This document shows positions 1 through 8,981 of a DNA stretch of 64,000 bases, in pieces. A model generated the notes under the pieces. That model ran no database searches and was not told the origin of the DNA. It was given only the letters and a program-made list of their open reading frames with translations. Source of the stretch: an uncultured Clostridium sp. (GTDB lineage Bacteria > Bacillota > Clostridia > Clostridiales > Clostridiaceae); assembly GCF_934754915.1 (NCBI RefSeq), contig NZ_CAKVKB010000003.1, positions 1 through 64,000 on the forward strand. Reading direction: 5' to 3'. Each line of letters opens with the position of its first letter. The stretch's first letter is position 1. The position numbers and the translations under genes are program-made.

Positions 1-659
1 AATATTCATTTCTTCAATATTCATATGATACCTACTATAAACATAAATCAAATCATCCCCAATATAATAGGTATTATCTTAACAATCTTAACAATAAGAT
101 GTACTTTATTACCTGTTCTAAGTCTTACCTGTGCTTTGCAAACTTCACATTAATTCATTTGCCTTATTCGTTCTCACGGTGAATTACTATAGACTTTCAA
201 ATTTTATATTTTTTAATGTCAGGTGATTTCTATAAATATTTCTGCCTGTTTATCTATTTTTTATTGTAGTGATTTAATATGATAATAATATTGTCATTAG
301 GTGTGTAATTATCTATAAAATTTAGTTTTAATTGTTCTATCAATTTTACAGTTTAGTTAAATGTGTATATTTCATAATTATAATTTTATATGATTTAGTG
401 CAAGATATAGTGTACATATTCATTTGAGATACACTATATGTTGGACTGAGTTTTATATTTATTCCAATATGAAAAATCCTTAAATATAAATTAATAATGT
501 ATTATGATTCTTTGTACGACATAAATCGCTTTAAAAATACAAAAGATATAAAAATATGATATACTTTAAGAGAAAATATTATTTAATTTAAAAATAATAT
601 AAATACCATTTACGTTGAATAAATAATGGAAAAAGGAATATAAATACATAGGAGGAAAA
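1..659. other. AT-rich intergenic region at window start
   Basis: No intact gene is visible. On the minus strand, 149 to 48 reads as a short open stretch with a CxxC pair (CEVCKAQVRLRTGNKVHLI), preceded one base out of frame by RTNKANELM. This could be the remnant of an HNH-type endonuclease but is too short to be sure. A 9-bp inverted repeat, ATATAGTGT (405-413) and ACACTATAT (431-439), lies about 220 bp upstream of the permease gene and has no T-tract, so it is more likely an operator or leader hairpin than a terminator. The rest is featureless A/T. Confidence 0.5.
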
Positions 660-1976
660 ATGGAAGAAAAAAAATTAAAAAAAGAAATGAGTCTGTTTAT
701 GGCTACTATGCTTGTTTGTGGGAATATGATAGGATCAGGTGTTTTTATGCTGCCAGCAACTCTTGCACAGGTAGCAGGACCTATGTCTACAATAATTGCA
801 TGGATTTTTACAACAATAGGATCTATATTGATTGCTGTTTCTTTTGCAAATTTAGGTTCTAAATATCCATCAACAGGTGGAGCGTATCAGTATACTAAAG
901 AAGCATTTGGTGAATTTGCTGGTTTTTTAAGTGCATGGCTTTATTGGAATGGCTCATGGATTGGTAATGCAGCTATAATTGTTGCAATAGCAAGTTATGC
1001 AGGTGCTGTTATTCCAGCATTAAATAATCCATTGGTATCAATAATTTTTACAAGCGGAATTTTGTGGTCAGTTACTATACTAAATATTATAGGAGTGAAA
1101 CATGCAGGAAAAATTCAGAGTTTTGTTACTGTGTTTAAGATAGGATTTTTTGCTTTGTTTATAATAGCAGCATTTTTGAATTTTGACAGTTCTAATTTGA
1201 CTCCATTTAACCCTGAAGGAAAAGACTTATCTACTGTTTCTTTAGCAGCTACTTCTACTTTGTGGGCATTTGTAGGTCTTGAAAGTTCAACAGTTACAGC
1301 AGGAGAACTTAAAAATCCAGAAAAAAATGTAAAGAAGAGTACAATATATGGTCTATTAATAGCTGCAATTATATATATATTGATAAGTGTTGGAAGTATG
1401 GGGGCGATGTCAAATAATGAACTTGCTATAAGTTCAGCTCCTCTTACAGATATATTGACTAAATCTCTTGGAACAGGTATTGGAAAGTTTCTTACAATAG
1501 CAGTTGTAATATGTATATTGGGAACTACAATAGGATGGATCTTATCGACAGCAAGGGTTTCATTTGCAGCAGGAGAAGATGGGGTATTTCCTAAATTTTT
1601 TGGAAAGCTGCATCCTAAGTATGGAACACCTGTAAATTCATTAATAATTGGTTCAGTACTTGTTAACATATTATTATTGATGAATTATCAAAAAGGTATG
1701 GTTTCAGCATTTACATTTATAACTATATTAGCGACATTATCATTTCTTCCAGTATATCTCTTAACAGTGGCAGCAGAAATGATGCTTATATTTAAAAATG
1801 AGAAAAACTTTACATTAGGATATTTTTTAAAGAAATCTATAATTCCATTAACAGCATTTGCTTATACTATATGGACTATATATGGTTCAGGAGCAGAAAC
1901 AGTAATGTGGGGATTTATATTAATGCTTATAGGAATACCTTTTTATATTTATAATCATCATAAAAATAAAAAATAG
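660..1976 (+). CDS. APC-family amino acid/polyamine antiporter (AdiC-like)
   Basis: Twelve-helix cytoplasmic-membrane transporter of the amino acid-polyamine-organocation superfamily, basic amino acid/polyamine antiporter branch. Seen: the TM1 signature GNMIGSGVFMLPA (residues 21-33), the TM6 segment LWAFVGLESS with W202 and E208, and W293 in TM8. These tryptophans and the glutamate fall at the same residue numbers as W202, E208 and W293 of E. coli AdiC, where they line and gate the substrate path. At 438 aa the length is normal. It starts with ATG after AGGAGGAAAA. It stands alone: no decarboxylase gene is nearby, so whether it exchanges arginine/agmatine, another amino acid/amine pair, or simply imports cannot be told. 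Family assignment is strong, substrate is unknown. Confidence 0.85.
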   Translation: MEEKKLKKEMSLFMATMLVCGNMIGSGVFMLPATLAQVAGPMSTIIAWIFTTIGSILIAVSFANLGSKYPSTGGAYQYTKEAFGEFAGFLSAWLYWNGSWIGNAAIIVAIASYAGAVIPALNNPLVSIIFTSGILWSVTILNIIGVKHAGKIQSFVTVFKIGFFALFIIAAFLNFDSSNLTPFNPEGKDLSTVSLAATSTLWAFVGLESSTVTAGELKNPEKNVKKSTIYGLLIAAIIYILISVGSMGAMSNNELAISSAPLTDILTKSLGTGIGKFLTIAVVICILGTTIGWILSTARVSFAAGEDGVFPKFFGKLHPKYGTPVNSLIIGSVLVNILLLMNYQKGMVSAFTFITILATLSFLPVYLLTVAAEMMLIFKNEKNFTLGYFLKKSIIPLTAFAYTIWTIYGSGAETVMWGFILMLIGIPFYIYNHHKNKK

Positions 1977-1995
1977 AATATACCTGCTGATATTT

Positions 1996-2029
1996 AATAT
2001 GTAAAAAATTTTACATATTGTGATATAAT
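1996..2029 (+). promoter_or_regulatory. Extended -10 promoter with perfect dyad operator
   Basis: TGATATAAT (2021-2029) is a consensus extended -10 for the acetyltransferase gene. Immediately upstream is a palindrome with perfect 11-bp arms, AATATGTAAAA (1996-2006) and TTTTACATATT (2009-2019), centred on AA. It covers where the -35 and spacer should be. This is the shape of a repressor operator (TetR-like dyads are of this kind), though it might also act as a weak terminator for the upstream permease gene. The promoter reading is good; the operator is inference. Confidence 0.5.
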
Positions 2030-2097
2030 ATACTTTGAAATTCAAGTTATAAAAAATTAATTATTGATTTATATACTGGTAATTAGGGAAGTGTGAA

Positions 2098-2631
2098 ATG
2101 AAAAATTATAAGCTAGACAATATAAATATAGATGATTTTAAAAGTATGTATAATGTTATGGAAAAATCATTTCCAAGTATTGAAAGAAGAAATTATGAAG
2201 ATCAAAAGAAGCTTTTTCATAACAAATATTATAATGTTATAGGATATAAGGATGAAGAAGATAATGTATGTGCTTTTTTGGCATTTTGGAAACTTAAGAA
2301 TTTCAATTTCATTGAACATTTTGCAGTTGATGATATTTTAAGAGGAAATGGAATTGGAACAAAACTTTTGAAAGCATATCTAAACAATAACAATAAGATG
2401 ACAGTACTGGAAGTTGAAATGCCGGATAATGATATTGCAGAAAGAAGAATTCAATATTATAAGAGAATGGGTATGAAGTTAAATGACTATGACTATGTTC
2501 AACCGCCTTTACAGGAAGGAAGCCCACTTCTTCCGTTAAAAATTATGAGTTATGGAAGAGAAATAATTCATGATGAATTTTTAGAAGTCAGAGATAAAAT
2601 ATACAAAAAAGTATATGAATATAGTATATAA
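2098..2631 (+). CDS. GNAT-family N-acetyltransferase
   Basis: Probable cytosolic acetyl-CoA-dependent N-acetyltransferase of 177 aa. The family's acetyl-CoA binding motif A (R/Q-x-x-G-x-G/A) is visible as RGNGIGTKLL at about residues 82-91, preceded by the strand EHFAVDD typical of GNAT folds. After it comes a second strand (TVLEVEMPD) and a YYKRMGM segment typical of motif B. The RBS is weak (AGGGAAG). Transcription likely starts from the TGATATAAT promoter just upstream. The acceptor substrate cannot be inferred. The next gene, at 2698, may be co-transcribed. Confidence 0.8.
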   Translation: MKNYKLDNINIDDFKSMYNVMEKSFPSIERRNYEDQKKLFHNKYYNVIGYKDEEDNVCAFLAFWKLKNFNFIEHFAVDDILRGNGIGTKLLKAYLNNNNKMTVLEVEMPDNDIAERRIQYYKRMGMKLNDYDYVQPPLQEGSPLLPLKIMSYGREIIHDEFLEVRDKIYKKVYEYSI

Positions 2632-2697
2632 ATGAAGCTTAAGCAAACAATTATTATATAGTATTTTACTATGTAATATATAAAGGGAGCGTGTAAA

Positions 2698-2853
2698 ATG
2701 AGTTTCATAGGTATAGAGAATGATGATTATAAAGAAATGTGCAAAGCAGTGAAAAGAATGAAGGATATCTTGAGGGATAAATCATTCAATGAAAGTGACA
2801 AATTAAAGATAATAAATGAATGTGTTGATATTTTGGAATATAATCTATATTAG
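2698..2853 (+). CDS. Small hypothetical protein, 51 aa
   Basis: Encodes a 51-residue acidic/basic helical protein beginning MSFIGIENDDYKEMCKAVKRM and ending DILEYNLY. Support: an AAAGGGAG ribosome site 8 bases before ATG, codon use like its neighbours, and a rho-independent terminator only 7 bases after the stop. It has no membrane segment, cysteine motif or recognisable domain. It lies 66 bases downstream of the acetyltransferase gene and could share its transcript. Function unknown. Confidence 0.7.
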   Translation: MSFIGIENDDYKEMCKAVKRMKDILRDKSFNESDKLKIINECVDILEYNLY

Positions 2854-2860
2854 TAAGTAA

Positions 2861-2893
2861 AAAGCAGACAGATATTTTGTCTGCTTTTTATTT
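2861..2893 (+). terminator. Rho-independent terminator
   Basis: Stem AAGCAGACA / TGTCTGCTT with loop GATATTT, followed by a T-rich tail (TTTTATTTAT). It closes the acetyltransferase/51-aa unit. Confidence 0.85.
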
Positions 2894-3015
2894 ATAAGAT
2901 GAACTTTCAATATAATTTATTATGAATAGAATTATTTAGGATATAATTATGATATATTTTAAAAGCTTATTTTTAATAGATATAATTTTTATTTATTACG
3001 TTAGGAGGAATTAAA

Positions 3016-4236
3016 ATGAGAATACTTCATACAGCAGATTGGCATCTTGGAAAAAACCTGGAAGGTCAAAGTAGAATGGATGAACAAGAATTGTTTTTGA
3101 AGGATTTTGTAGACATAGTTAAAGATAACAACATAGATTTGGTAATAATAGCGGGAGATGTATACGATAGTTCAAATCCACCAGCAAGAGCTGAAAAAAT
3201 GTTTTATGATACATTAAAGCAGATTTCTAAAGATGGAGAAAGGATAACTCTCGTTATAAGCGGAAATCATGATAGTCCTGAAAGGCTTGTTGCAGCAGGT
3301 CCATTGGCGAGAGATCATGGAATAATAATGTGTGGTACACCTAAAACAGTAATTCCATGTGGTCAATATGGGAAACATAGAGTTGTTGATTCTGGAGAGG
3401 GCTTTATAGAATTAGAAATAAATAATGAAAAAAGTGTAATATTGACAGTACCTTATCCAAGCGAAAAAAGACTTAATGAAGTTATATATGGAAGTATGGA
3501 TACTGATGAAGAAAAGTTGAAATCTTATAGTGAAAGAATATCAGAATTGTTTGATAATCTTAAAGTTCATTATAGAAAAGATACCATAAATCTGGTTGTT
3601 TCTCATTTATTTGCAATGGGAAGCGAAGAAGGGGGCTCAGAGAGAAGTATACAGCTTGGCGGAAGTTATATTGTGTATGGAAGCTGTTTCCCAGAAGAAG
3701 CTCAATATATTGCATTAGGTCATGTTCACAAGCCACAGATAGTACCTGGTACAGGAAAAAGAGCAAGGTATTCAGGATCCCCTATTCATTATAATAAAAA
3801 AGAAATTAATTATGATAAAAAATGTTTTATAATTGATGCAGAACCTGGAAAGGAATGTGTAGTAAAGGAAATTAAACTTAAAGTATATAAACCTATTGAA
3901 ATATGGAAATGTAAGAGTATAGAGGATGCTATAAACAGATGTGAAGAAAATAAGGATCATAACTGCTGGGTTTATCTTGAAATAGAAACTGACACATATA
4001 TAAGAGAAGATGAAATAAAAAAAATGAAGGAATTTAAGAAAGATATACTGGAAATACAGCCTAAAATAAAAAATGATGATGAAGAAATTGAATTCGAAAA
4101 TTTGAGAGAGAAACCTTTTGAAGAGGTATTTAGAGAATTTTATAAGAAAGAACGTGATGTTGAGCCACAGAAGGAAGTTGTAGATTTATTGCTATCAATT
4201 ATAAATGAAGAAGGTGATCAAGATGAAACCAATTAA
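3016..4236 (+). CDS. sbcD: Exonuclease SbcCD, subunit D (Mre11-type nuclease)
   Basis: Manganese-dependent phosphoesterase subunit of the SbcCD (Mre11-Rad50-like) complex, which opens DNA hairpins and processes double-strand ends. The five calcineurin-type metal motifs are present: DWH (residues 8-10), GD (47-48), GNHD (83-86), SHL (196-198) and GHVH (235-238). The length of 406 aa is normal for the family. ATG follows TAGGAGGAATTAAA. The 3' end overlaps the start of sbcC, the usual translationally coupled arrangement. Identification is secure. Confidence 0.96.
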   Translation: MRILHTADWHLGKNLEGQSRMDEQELFLKDFVDIVKDNNIDLVIIAGDVYDSSNPPARAEKMFYDTLKQISKDGERITLVISGNHDSPERLVAAGPLARDHGIIMCGTPKTVIPCGQYGKHRVVDSGEGFIELEINNEKSVILTVPYPSEKRLNEVIYGSMDTDEEKLKSYSERISELFDNLKVHYRKDTINLVVSHLFAMGSEEGGSERSIQLGGSYIVYGSCFPEEAQYIALGHVHKPQIVPGTGKRARYSGSPIHYNKKEINYDKKCFIIDAEPGKECVVKEIKLKVYKPIEIWKCKSIEDAINRCEENKDHNCWVYLEIETDTYIREDEIKKMKEFKKDILEIQPKIKNDDEEIEFENLREKPFEEVFREFYKKERDVEPQKEVVDLLLSIINEEGDQDETN

Positions 4237-7200
4237 ACTTAAAATTAAAGGGTTAAATAGTTTTCAAGAAGAACAGACAATTGATTTTTTAAAACTGACA
4301 GACAGAGGATTATTTGGGATATTTGGACCAACAGGAAGTGGAAAATCAACTATTCTTGATGGAATAACTTTGGCTTTATATGGAGCAGTATCGAGAAAAA
4401 GTTCTAATTTTATAAATACTAACTGTGACAGAGTAAATGTAAGTTTCGAGTTTCAGATATCGGGAGGAGAAATTAAAAAATATTCTATTGATAGAGAGTT
4501 TAAAAGAAAAAAGGATGGAAATATAAATAGTGGAAAATGTAAGCTTGTAGACATAACAGAAGAAAACAATAAAGAAGTTATAGCAGATTCTGTTAAAATG
4601 TTGAACAGAAAAGTTGAAGAGATAATTGGACTTAATATAGATGATTTTACAAGGACTGTAGTATTGCCACAAGGAAAATTTAGTGAATTTTTAAAACTTG
4701 AAGGAAAAGAACGAAGAGAAATGCTTGAAAGATTGTTTAATCTTGAAAAATATGGAGATAATCTTTCAGTTAAATTGTCTGCAAAGATAAGAAAAGAAAA
4801 TACAGAAAATAGTATTTTGGAAGGTCAGTTAAAGGGTTATGAAGATATAAGTTTGGAAAAGCTTAAAGAAAATGAAGAAGAACTTAAAAACAGAGAAAAT
4901 GAATTTAAAAGGCTAGGGTTAGAGTTTGAAGATATTCAAAAACAGGATAAGAAAAATGAAGAATTATGGAATATGCAGAATGAATTAAAGGTATATGAAG
5001 AAAAAGAAAATGCATTAAAGCAGAAAGAAGAATTCATTGAAAAGGCGAAGAATACAATAGAACTTAGTGAAAATGCAGAAAAAGTGATTCCATATATAAC
5101 GGTTTATGAAAAGACTATAAAATCCTATGAGGAAAATAAATTGCTTCTCACAGATATAATTGGAAAATTAAACAATGTGGGCAAAAGCAGAGAAAAAGCG
5201 GAAGAAAAATGGCTTGCTGCGAAAAAAGATAAAGAAGAAAATTTATCAGAACTTATTATTAGAAGACAAAAGACAAAAGATGCTATACAAGCGCAGAATA
5301 TATTAAAAACAATAATTGAAAAACATAAGAGTGCTTTAAAGAAAAAAGATGAATATAAAAAGGATTTTGATGAAAGTAATAAAAGATTAATAAATTTAAA
5401 TCAATACACTAAAGAAGAAAATGAATATATAATTGGTCTTGAAAAGAAACAGAATGAGTTACAAATAGATGAAGAATTTAAAGAGAGAATACAAAATGGA
5501 CTTATACTTGAAGAAAAGATAAGTAAAGCTGATAAAATATCAAAACAATATGAAGAAAAATATAGATCAATAAATAAATTAATTGATGACACAATAAAAG
5601 AGGGCATAAATTTAAAAAGTAATATTGAAAAAACTGATGGTGAATTGAATGATAAAAAAGAAAAACTGGAAAATTTGATTGAAAAGTGTCCTGGAGATCA
5701 GAACTTTCTTTTAGAACATAGAAAATTTATAGAAGAATGCAGCAGGAAGTATGAAATATTTAACAGGATATCTAAAGATATAGAAAGATTTTCTGAGGAG
5801 AGGACTATTCTTGAAGAAAATATAAATAAATATGAAGAAGAGTTAAGCAAATATGAAAACGAACTTAAAGTGTTGAAAGAAAATCAGAAGCTTGCATTAA
5901 GGGAATCTATGTCAATAGAACTGAGAAAGGAATTAAAAGAAGGAGAAAAATGTCCTGTATGTGGATCTATTCATCATGATTTCAATCATTTTACAGATTC
6001 AAAGTTTCGTTTTGATTTGGAAAAGATTGAAAAGGAAATAAAGGAAAAAGAAGATCTTCTAAAAAAAATAAATGATAAAAATATTAAAGCAAAAACGACT
6101 TTGGAAACTGATATTAAAAATATTGAGGAAGGAAAAGAAAATATCGATAAACTTGGAGTTGAATTCAGAAAAAAATCTTTAAAGGATTTGGAAACGGAAT
6201 TTGAAAAATTAAAAATTTCAGTAAATGAGTATAACAAAAATAAAGAAGAATTAGAAAAAGGAATAAAAGATATTCTGATAAAACGTGAAAAGCAAGATGG
6301 AGACATTAAGGCTTTAAGAGCAGCATTAAGATCTTATCAGAATCAAAAGCAGATACTTGAAAAAGAATTTCAGGAATCAGAAAATGAGAAAAATGATTTT
6401 GTTAAAGAAATAGAAAGCTTAAAAAAAGATATTTCTGTTGGAAATTTTAAAGAAAAGAATATTGAAATAAGAAAAAAGGAAAATGAACGGAATGAAATTT
6501 TAAGAGATATAAATAAGTCCAGAAAACAGTTGGAATTACTTGAAGAAGAAAGAAAACAAAGGGATGAAGAAATAAAAAAAATAAGTGAAGAAATAGTTAA
6601 GAAAGAAACTGAAATAAGTTCATATGAACAAAGCATACAAGAGAAAATTGAATTTATTAAAAGCAAGTGTGGTGAAAATGAAAATTTAGAAGAACTTCTT
6701 AAAAAAATAGAAATTAATATAAGAAATATAGAAGATAATTATGAAAATTCTGAAAAGGAAAAAGATGATCTTGATAAAATTTTTAAACAATATAATGAAA
6801 GACTTATTTCAGCACAGAGCACAGATAAAACCCTTAGTGATAAAAAAATAAATGAAGAAAAAAACATGAATTTTATGATTCTGAGCGAAGGATTTAAGAG
6901 CATAGAAGAAGTTAAAGCTAGTATGCTTGAAAAAGCAGAACTAATTAAATTAAAAAATGAAGTTGAAGAATATAAGGAAAATATTTCAAAGATACAGGGT
7001 GCAATAAATACACTTAAAAATAAGATTGATGGAAGATTTATAACAAAAGAAGAGTATGATGAATTAAAAATAATCATGAATTCAAAAAATGATAAATTGA
7101 AGGAATGTGAAGAAAACGTAATAAATCTTAAAAATGAAATTATAAGATTAAATACAAAACTAAAGGAACAGAGAGAACTTTTACAGAAAAAAAGTGATCT

Positions 7201-7720
7201 TGAACATAAGCTTGGAATGCTTAAGGATCTTGAAAAATTATTTAAAGGAAAGAAGTTTGTTGAATTTGTTGCAGCGCATCAGCTTAAATATATATCAATA
7301 GAGGCTTCTAAAAGACTGAAAGAAATATCACATGGAAATTATGGTATTGAAGTTGATGAAAATGGAAAATTTATGATAAGAGATTATAAAAATGGAGGGG
7401 CTCAGAGAGATGCAAGTACATTATCTGGAGGAGAGACATTTTTAGCATCATTATCTCTTGCACTTGCATTGTCTGCTCAAATTCAGCTCAAAGGTACAGC
7501 ACCACTAGAATTGTTTTTCCTTGACGAAGGATTTGGAACATTAGATGATGAACTGCTTGAAGTTGTTATGAACTCATTGGAAAGGATTCATAATGATAAA
7601 CTTAAAGTTGGAATAATAAGCCATGTAGAAAGCATAAAAAACAGAGTACCTGTTAAACTTATAGTATCTCCAGCTGAATGTGGAAAAGGTGGAAGTAAAG
7701 TTAAAATAGAGAGAAGCTAG
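4223..7720 (+). CDS. sbcC: Exonuclease SbcCD, subunit C (Rad50-type ATPase)
   Basis: SMC-like ATPase partner of SbcD, 1165 aa. In order: Walker A GPTGSGKS (residues 35-42); a long, Lys/Glu-rich coiled coil; a zinc-hook CPVCG (577-581) at its midpoint, which dimerises Rad50-type proteins; a second coiled coil; the ABC signature LSGGE (1067-1071); and Walker B LFFLDE (1097-1102). I place the start at ATG 4223, which follows GAAGAAGGTGATCAAG and overlaps sbcD by 14 bp. An in-frame ATG at 4205 would lie in or before the ribosome site and add six residues. No terminator is obvious after the gene. Confidence 0.95.
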   Translation: MKPIKLKIKGLNSFQEEQTIDFLKLTDRGLFGIFGPTGSGKSTILDGITLALYGAVSRKSSNFINTNCDRVNVSFEFQISGGEIKKYSIDREFKRKKDGNINSGKCKLVDITEENNKEVIADSVKMLNRKVEEIIGLNIDDFTRTVVLPQGKFSEFLKLEGKERREMLERLFNLEKYGDNLSVKLSAKIRKENTENSILEGQLKGYEDISLEKLKENEEELKNRENEFKRLGLEFEDIQKQDKKNEELWNMQNELKVYEEKENALKQKEEFIEKAKNTIELSENAEKVIPYITVYEKTIKSYEENKLLLTDIIGKLNNVGKSREKAEEKWLAAKKDKEENLSELIIRRQKTKDAIQAQNILKTIIEKHKSALKKKDEYKKDFDESNKRLINLNQYTKEENEYIIGLEKKQNELQIDEEFKERIQNGLILEEKISKADKISKQYEEKYRSINKLIDDTIKEGINLKSNIEKTDGELNDKKEKLENLIEKCPGDQNFLLEHRKFIEECSRKYEIFNRISKDIERFSEERTILEENINKYEEELSKYENELKVLKENQKLALRESMSIELRKELKEGEKCPVCGSIHHDFNHFTDSKFRFDLEKIEKEIKEKEDLLKKINDKNIKAKTTLETDIKNIEEGKENIDKLGVEFRKKSLKDLETEFEKLKISVNEYNKNKEELEKGIKDILIKREKQDGDIKALRAALRSYQNQKQILEKEFQESENEKNDFVKEIESLKKDISVGNFKEKNIEIRKKENERNEILRDINKSRKQLELLEEERKQRDEEIKKISEEIVKKETEISSYEQSIQEKIEFIKSKCGENENLEELLKKIEINIRNIEDNYENSEKEKDDLDKIFKQYNERLISAQSTDKTLSDKKINEEKNMNFMILSEGFKSIEEVKASMLEKAELIKLKNEVEEYKENISKIQGAINTLKNKIDGRFITKEEYDELKIIMNSKNDKLKECEENVINLKNEIIRLNTKLKEQRELLQKKSDLEHKLGMLKDLEKLFKGKKFVEFVAAHQLKYISIEASKRLKEISHGNYGIEVDENGKFMIRDYKNGGAQRDASTLSGGETFLASLSLALALSAQIQLKGTAPLELFFLDEGFGTLDDELLEVVMNSLERIHNDKLKVGIISHVESIKNRVPVKLIVSPAECGKGGSKVKIERS

Positions 7721-7761
7721 GCAAAATTTATTATAAATTTAAGGAAAAATAGAATAAAAAG

Positions 7762-7770
7762 TGGTATAAT
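7762..7770 (+). promoter_or_regulatory. Extended -10 promoter for L25 gene
   Basis: TGGTATAAT is a consensus extended -10 element just after sbcC; no good -35 is seen. The predicted start at about 7777 gives an unusually long 5' leader of about 255 nt before the L25 start. Confidence 0.55.
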
Positions 7771-7776
7771 ATATAT

Positions 7777-8031
7777 GAAAATTAAATAAGAAATAAGGGA
7801 ATATATTTTAGATGAATTAGAGGCGAGAAAAATGTTAAATTTTAATTGCAAATTAATCTTATCTTTTCAAAATTCTTCAGATAAGACTAATCATTATAAG
7901 CATATAAGACCTTATGATTGTAATATGCCTATATGTTCCGTTCATCGTAAGCTAATGATTTAAATGATCTAAGCATAAAAAGAATTAACATAATATTTAG
8001 GATTATTAAAATTAAGAAGGAGAGATTTACA
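7777..8031 (+). promoter_or_regulatory. Long, possibly structured 5' leader of the L25/Ctc gene
   Basis: The leader between the TGGTATAAT promoter and the L25 gene is less A/T-biased in its middle than other gaps and has internal complementarity (CTTATC...GATAAG; CATTATAAG...CTTATGATTG). It also contains a 43-codon open frame at 7832-7963 (ATG after GAGGCGAGAAAA, ending HRKLMI). That frame uses CGT, TCC, TGC and CAT codons that are uncommon in neighbouring genes, so it may be noncoding structure rather than a peptide. No known riboswitch class is recognised. Candidate autoregulatory leader; unproven. Confidence 0.35.
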
Positions 8032-8613
8032 ATGGAGGAACTATTATTAAGTAAAAGAGTTAAGAAAAATGGACATGATGCCAGAGCAGAAAGAAGACAA
8101 GGTAAAATTCCTGGAGTAATTTATGGAAAAGAAATAGGAAATGAATTGTTTGATGTTGATGTAACAGCATTACAAAAGGAATTAGCAGTATCAGGTGAAC
8201 ATGGAGTATTAAAATTTGATTTAGATGGACAAAAAGGTACTGCTGTAATTAAAGAACTTCAAAAAAATAATTTTGGAAACAAAATTATTCACTTAGATCT
8301 TGAAGAAGTATCAGATAAAGAAAAAATGACTACTGAAGTTGATATTAAGATTTCTGGAAAAGGAATTTTAGAAAGCAAGGGATTGATTTTACAGGTTCAA
8401 AAAGATTTAGTAAAGGTAACTTGTACAGCATTAGATCTTCCAAAAGAATTTGATCTTGATGTATCCCAAGGAACAGCAGGAACTGTATATACATTAAAAG
8501 ATTTAGCAATTAGTAATAAAGTTACTGTTGATGATGACTTATCAAGTGTTATTGGATCAATTATCGTAGATGAAAAAGAAGATGAGGAAGAAGAAGAAAC
8601 TGCAGCAGAATAA
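8032..8613 (+). CDS. rplY: Ribosomal protein L25 / general stress protein Ctc
   Basis: 5S rRNA-binding protein of the large ribosomal subunit (bL25, Ctc/TL5 two-domain form), 193 aa. Seen: an N-terminal basic L25 domain with ARAERRQGKIPGVIYGKE (residues 18-35), a C-terminal beta domain (about 95-180), and a Glu-rich tail (EDEEEEETAAE) characteristic of the long Ctc form. ATG follows AAGGAGAGATTTACA. A strong terminator follows it, so it is monocistronic. A diverged paralog is encoded 368 bp downstream. Confidence 0.93.
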   Translation: MEELLLSKRVKKNGHDARAERRQGKIPGVIYGKEIGNELFDVDVTALQKELAVSGEHGVLKFDLDGQKGTAVIKELQKNNFGNKIIHLDLEEVSDKEKMTTEVDIKISGKGILESKGLILQVQKDLVKVTCTALDLPKEFDLDVSQGTAGTVYTLKDLAISNKVTVDDDLSSVIGSIIVDEKEDEEEEETAAE

Positions 8614-8645
8614 TTAATAGTTGTTTAATTGATATAATTTTAGAT

Positions 8646-8697
8646 TAAAAAACAGACAGTTAAGGGAAATAGTATCTTTTAACTGTCTGTTTTTTGT
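8646..8697 (+). terminator. Rho-independent terminator
   Basis: Long stem AAAAACAGACAGTTAA / TTAACTGTCTGTTTTT with a T6 tail, directly after the L25 gene. Confidence 0.93.
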
Positions 8698-8726
8698 ATT
8701 TATTTTTGAAATAGAATTATATTAGC

Positions 8727-8755
8727 TTGACAATTTGTCATAGAAAAAATATATA
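8727..8755 (+). promoter_or_regulatory. Sigma-A promoter of the second L25-like gene
   Basis: TTGACA (8727-8732), 17-bp spacer, TATATT (8750-8755). The TTGACA lies in a short dyad (TGACAATTTGTCA). The interspersed repeat begins in the -10 region, so the 5' leader of the downstream gene would carry most of the repeat. Confidence 0.55.
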
Positions 8756-8853
8756 TTTCAATAATAAAATTACATAATAATTAGAAAAATATTAAAAAGA
8801 TTTCATCTCACTGTCAATTGTTCATTGTACATTGTTAATTGAAATATATATAG
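8748..8853 (-). repeat. Interspersed intergenic repeat, copy 1
   Basis: Member of the roughly 105-bp repeat family of this window (reference copy at 57581). Read on the minus strand: an A/T end with TTTCAATTA, four heptamer-like units (ACAATGT, ACAATGA, ACAATTG, ACAGTGA), GATGAAATCTTTTT, TAATTATTATGTAATTTTATTATTGAA, then an A/T end. The hairpin is degraded in this copy. It sits between the two L25 genes. Confidence 0.8.
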
Positions 8854-8981
8854 TTTTAATTTTTTGATAAGACTTTTAGATGAATATGTATAAGAATATT
8901 AAAATTTCTATTGATTGAATAAAAATATGAAAATGAGAAATAATAGAGAAATGATTGATAATCGTAAAAGGAGGATTACAA

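Noticed and set aside
1..659. Amino-acid riboswitch before the permease
   Set aside because: No conserved riboswitch core found; only a 9-bp inverted repeat without terminator.
1115..1669. 184-codon open frame on the minus strand inside the permease gene
   Set aside because: Antisense shadow of a clearly conserved transporter; no ribosome site or domain.
4205..4222. Upstream ATG for sbcC
   Set aside because: It lies before or in the GAAGAAGGTGAT ribosome site; ATG 4223 fits the SbcC family N-terminus.
5401..7077. Several minus-strand open frames inside sbcC
   Set aside because: They arise from the Lys/Glu codons of the coiled coil read in reverse (Ser/Phe/Ile runs) and have no start signals.
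7832..7963. 43-codon frame as a definite gene
   Set aside because: Good ribosome site but atypical codons and no recognisable product; kept only as part of the L25 leader.
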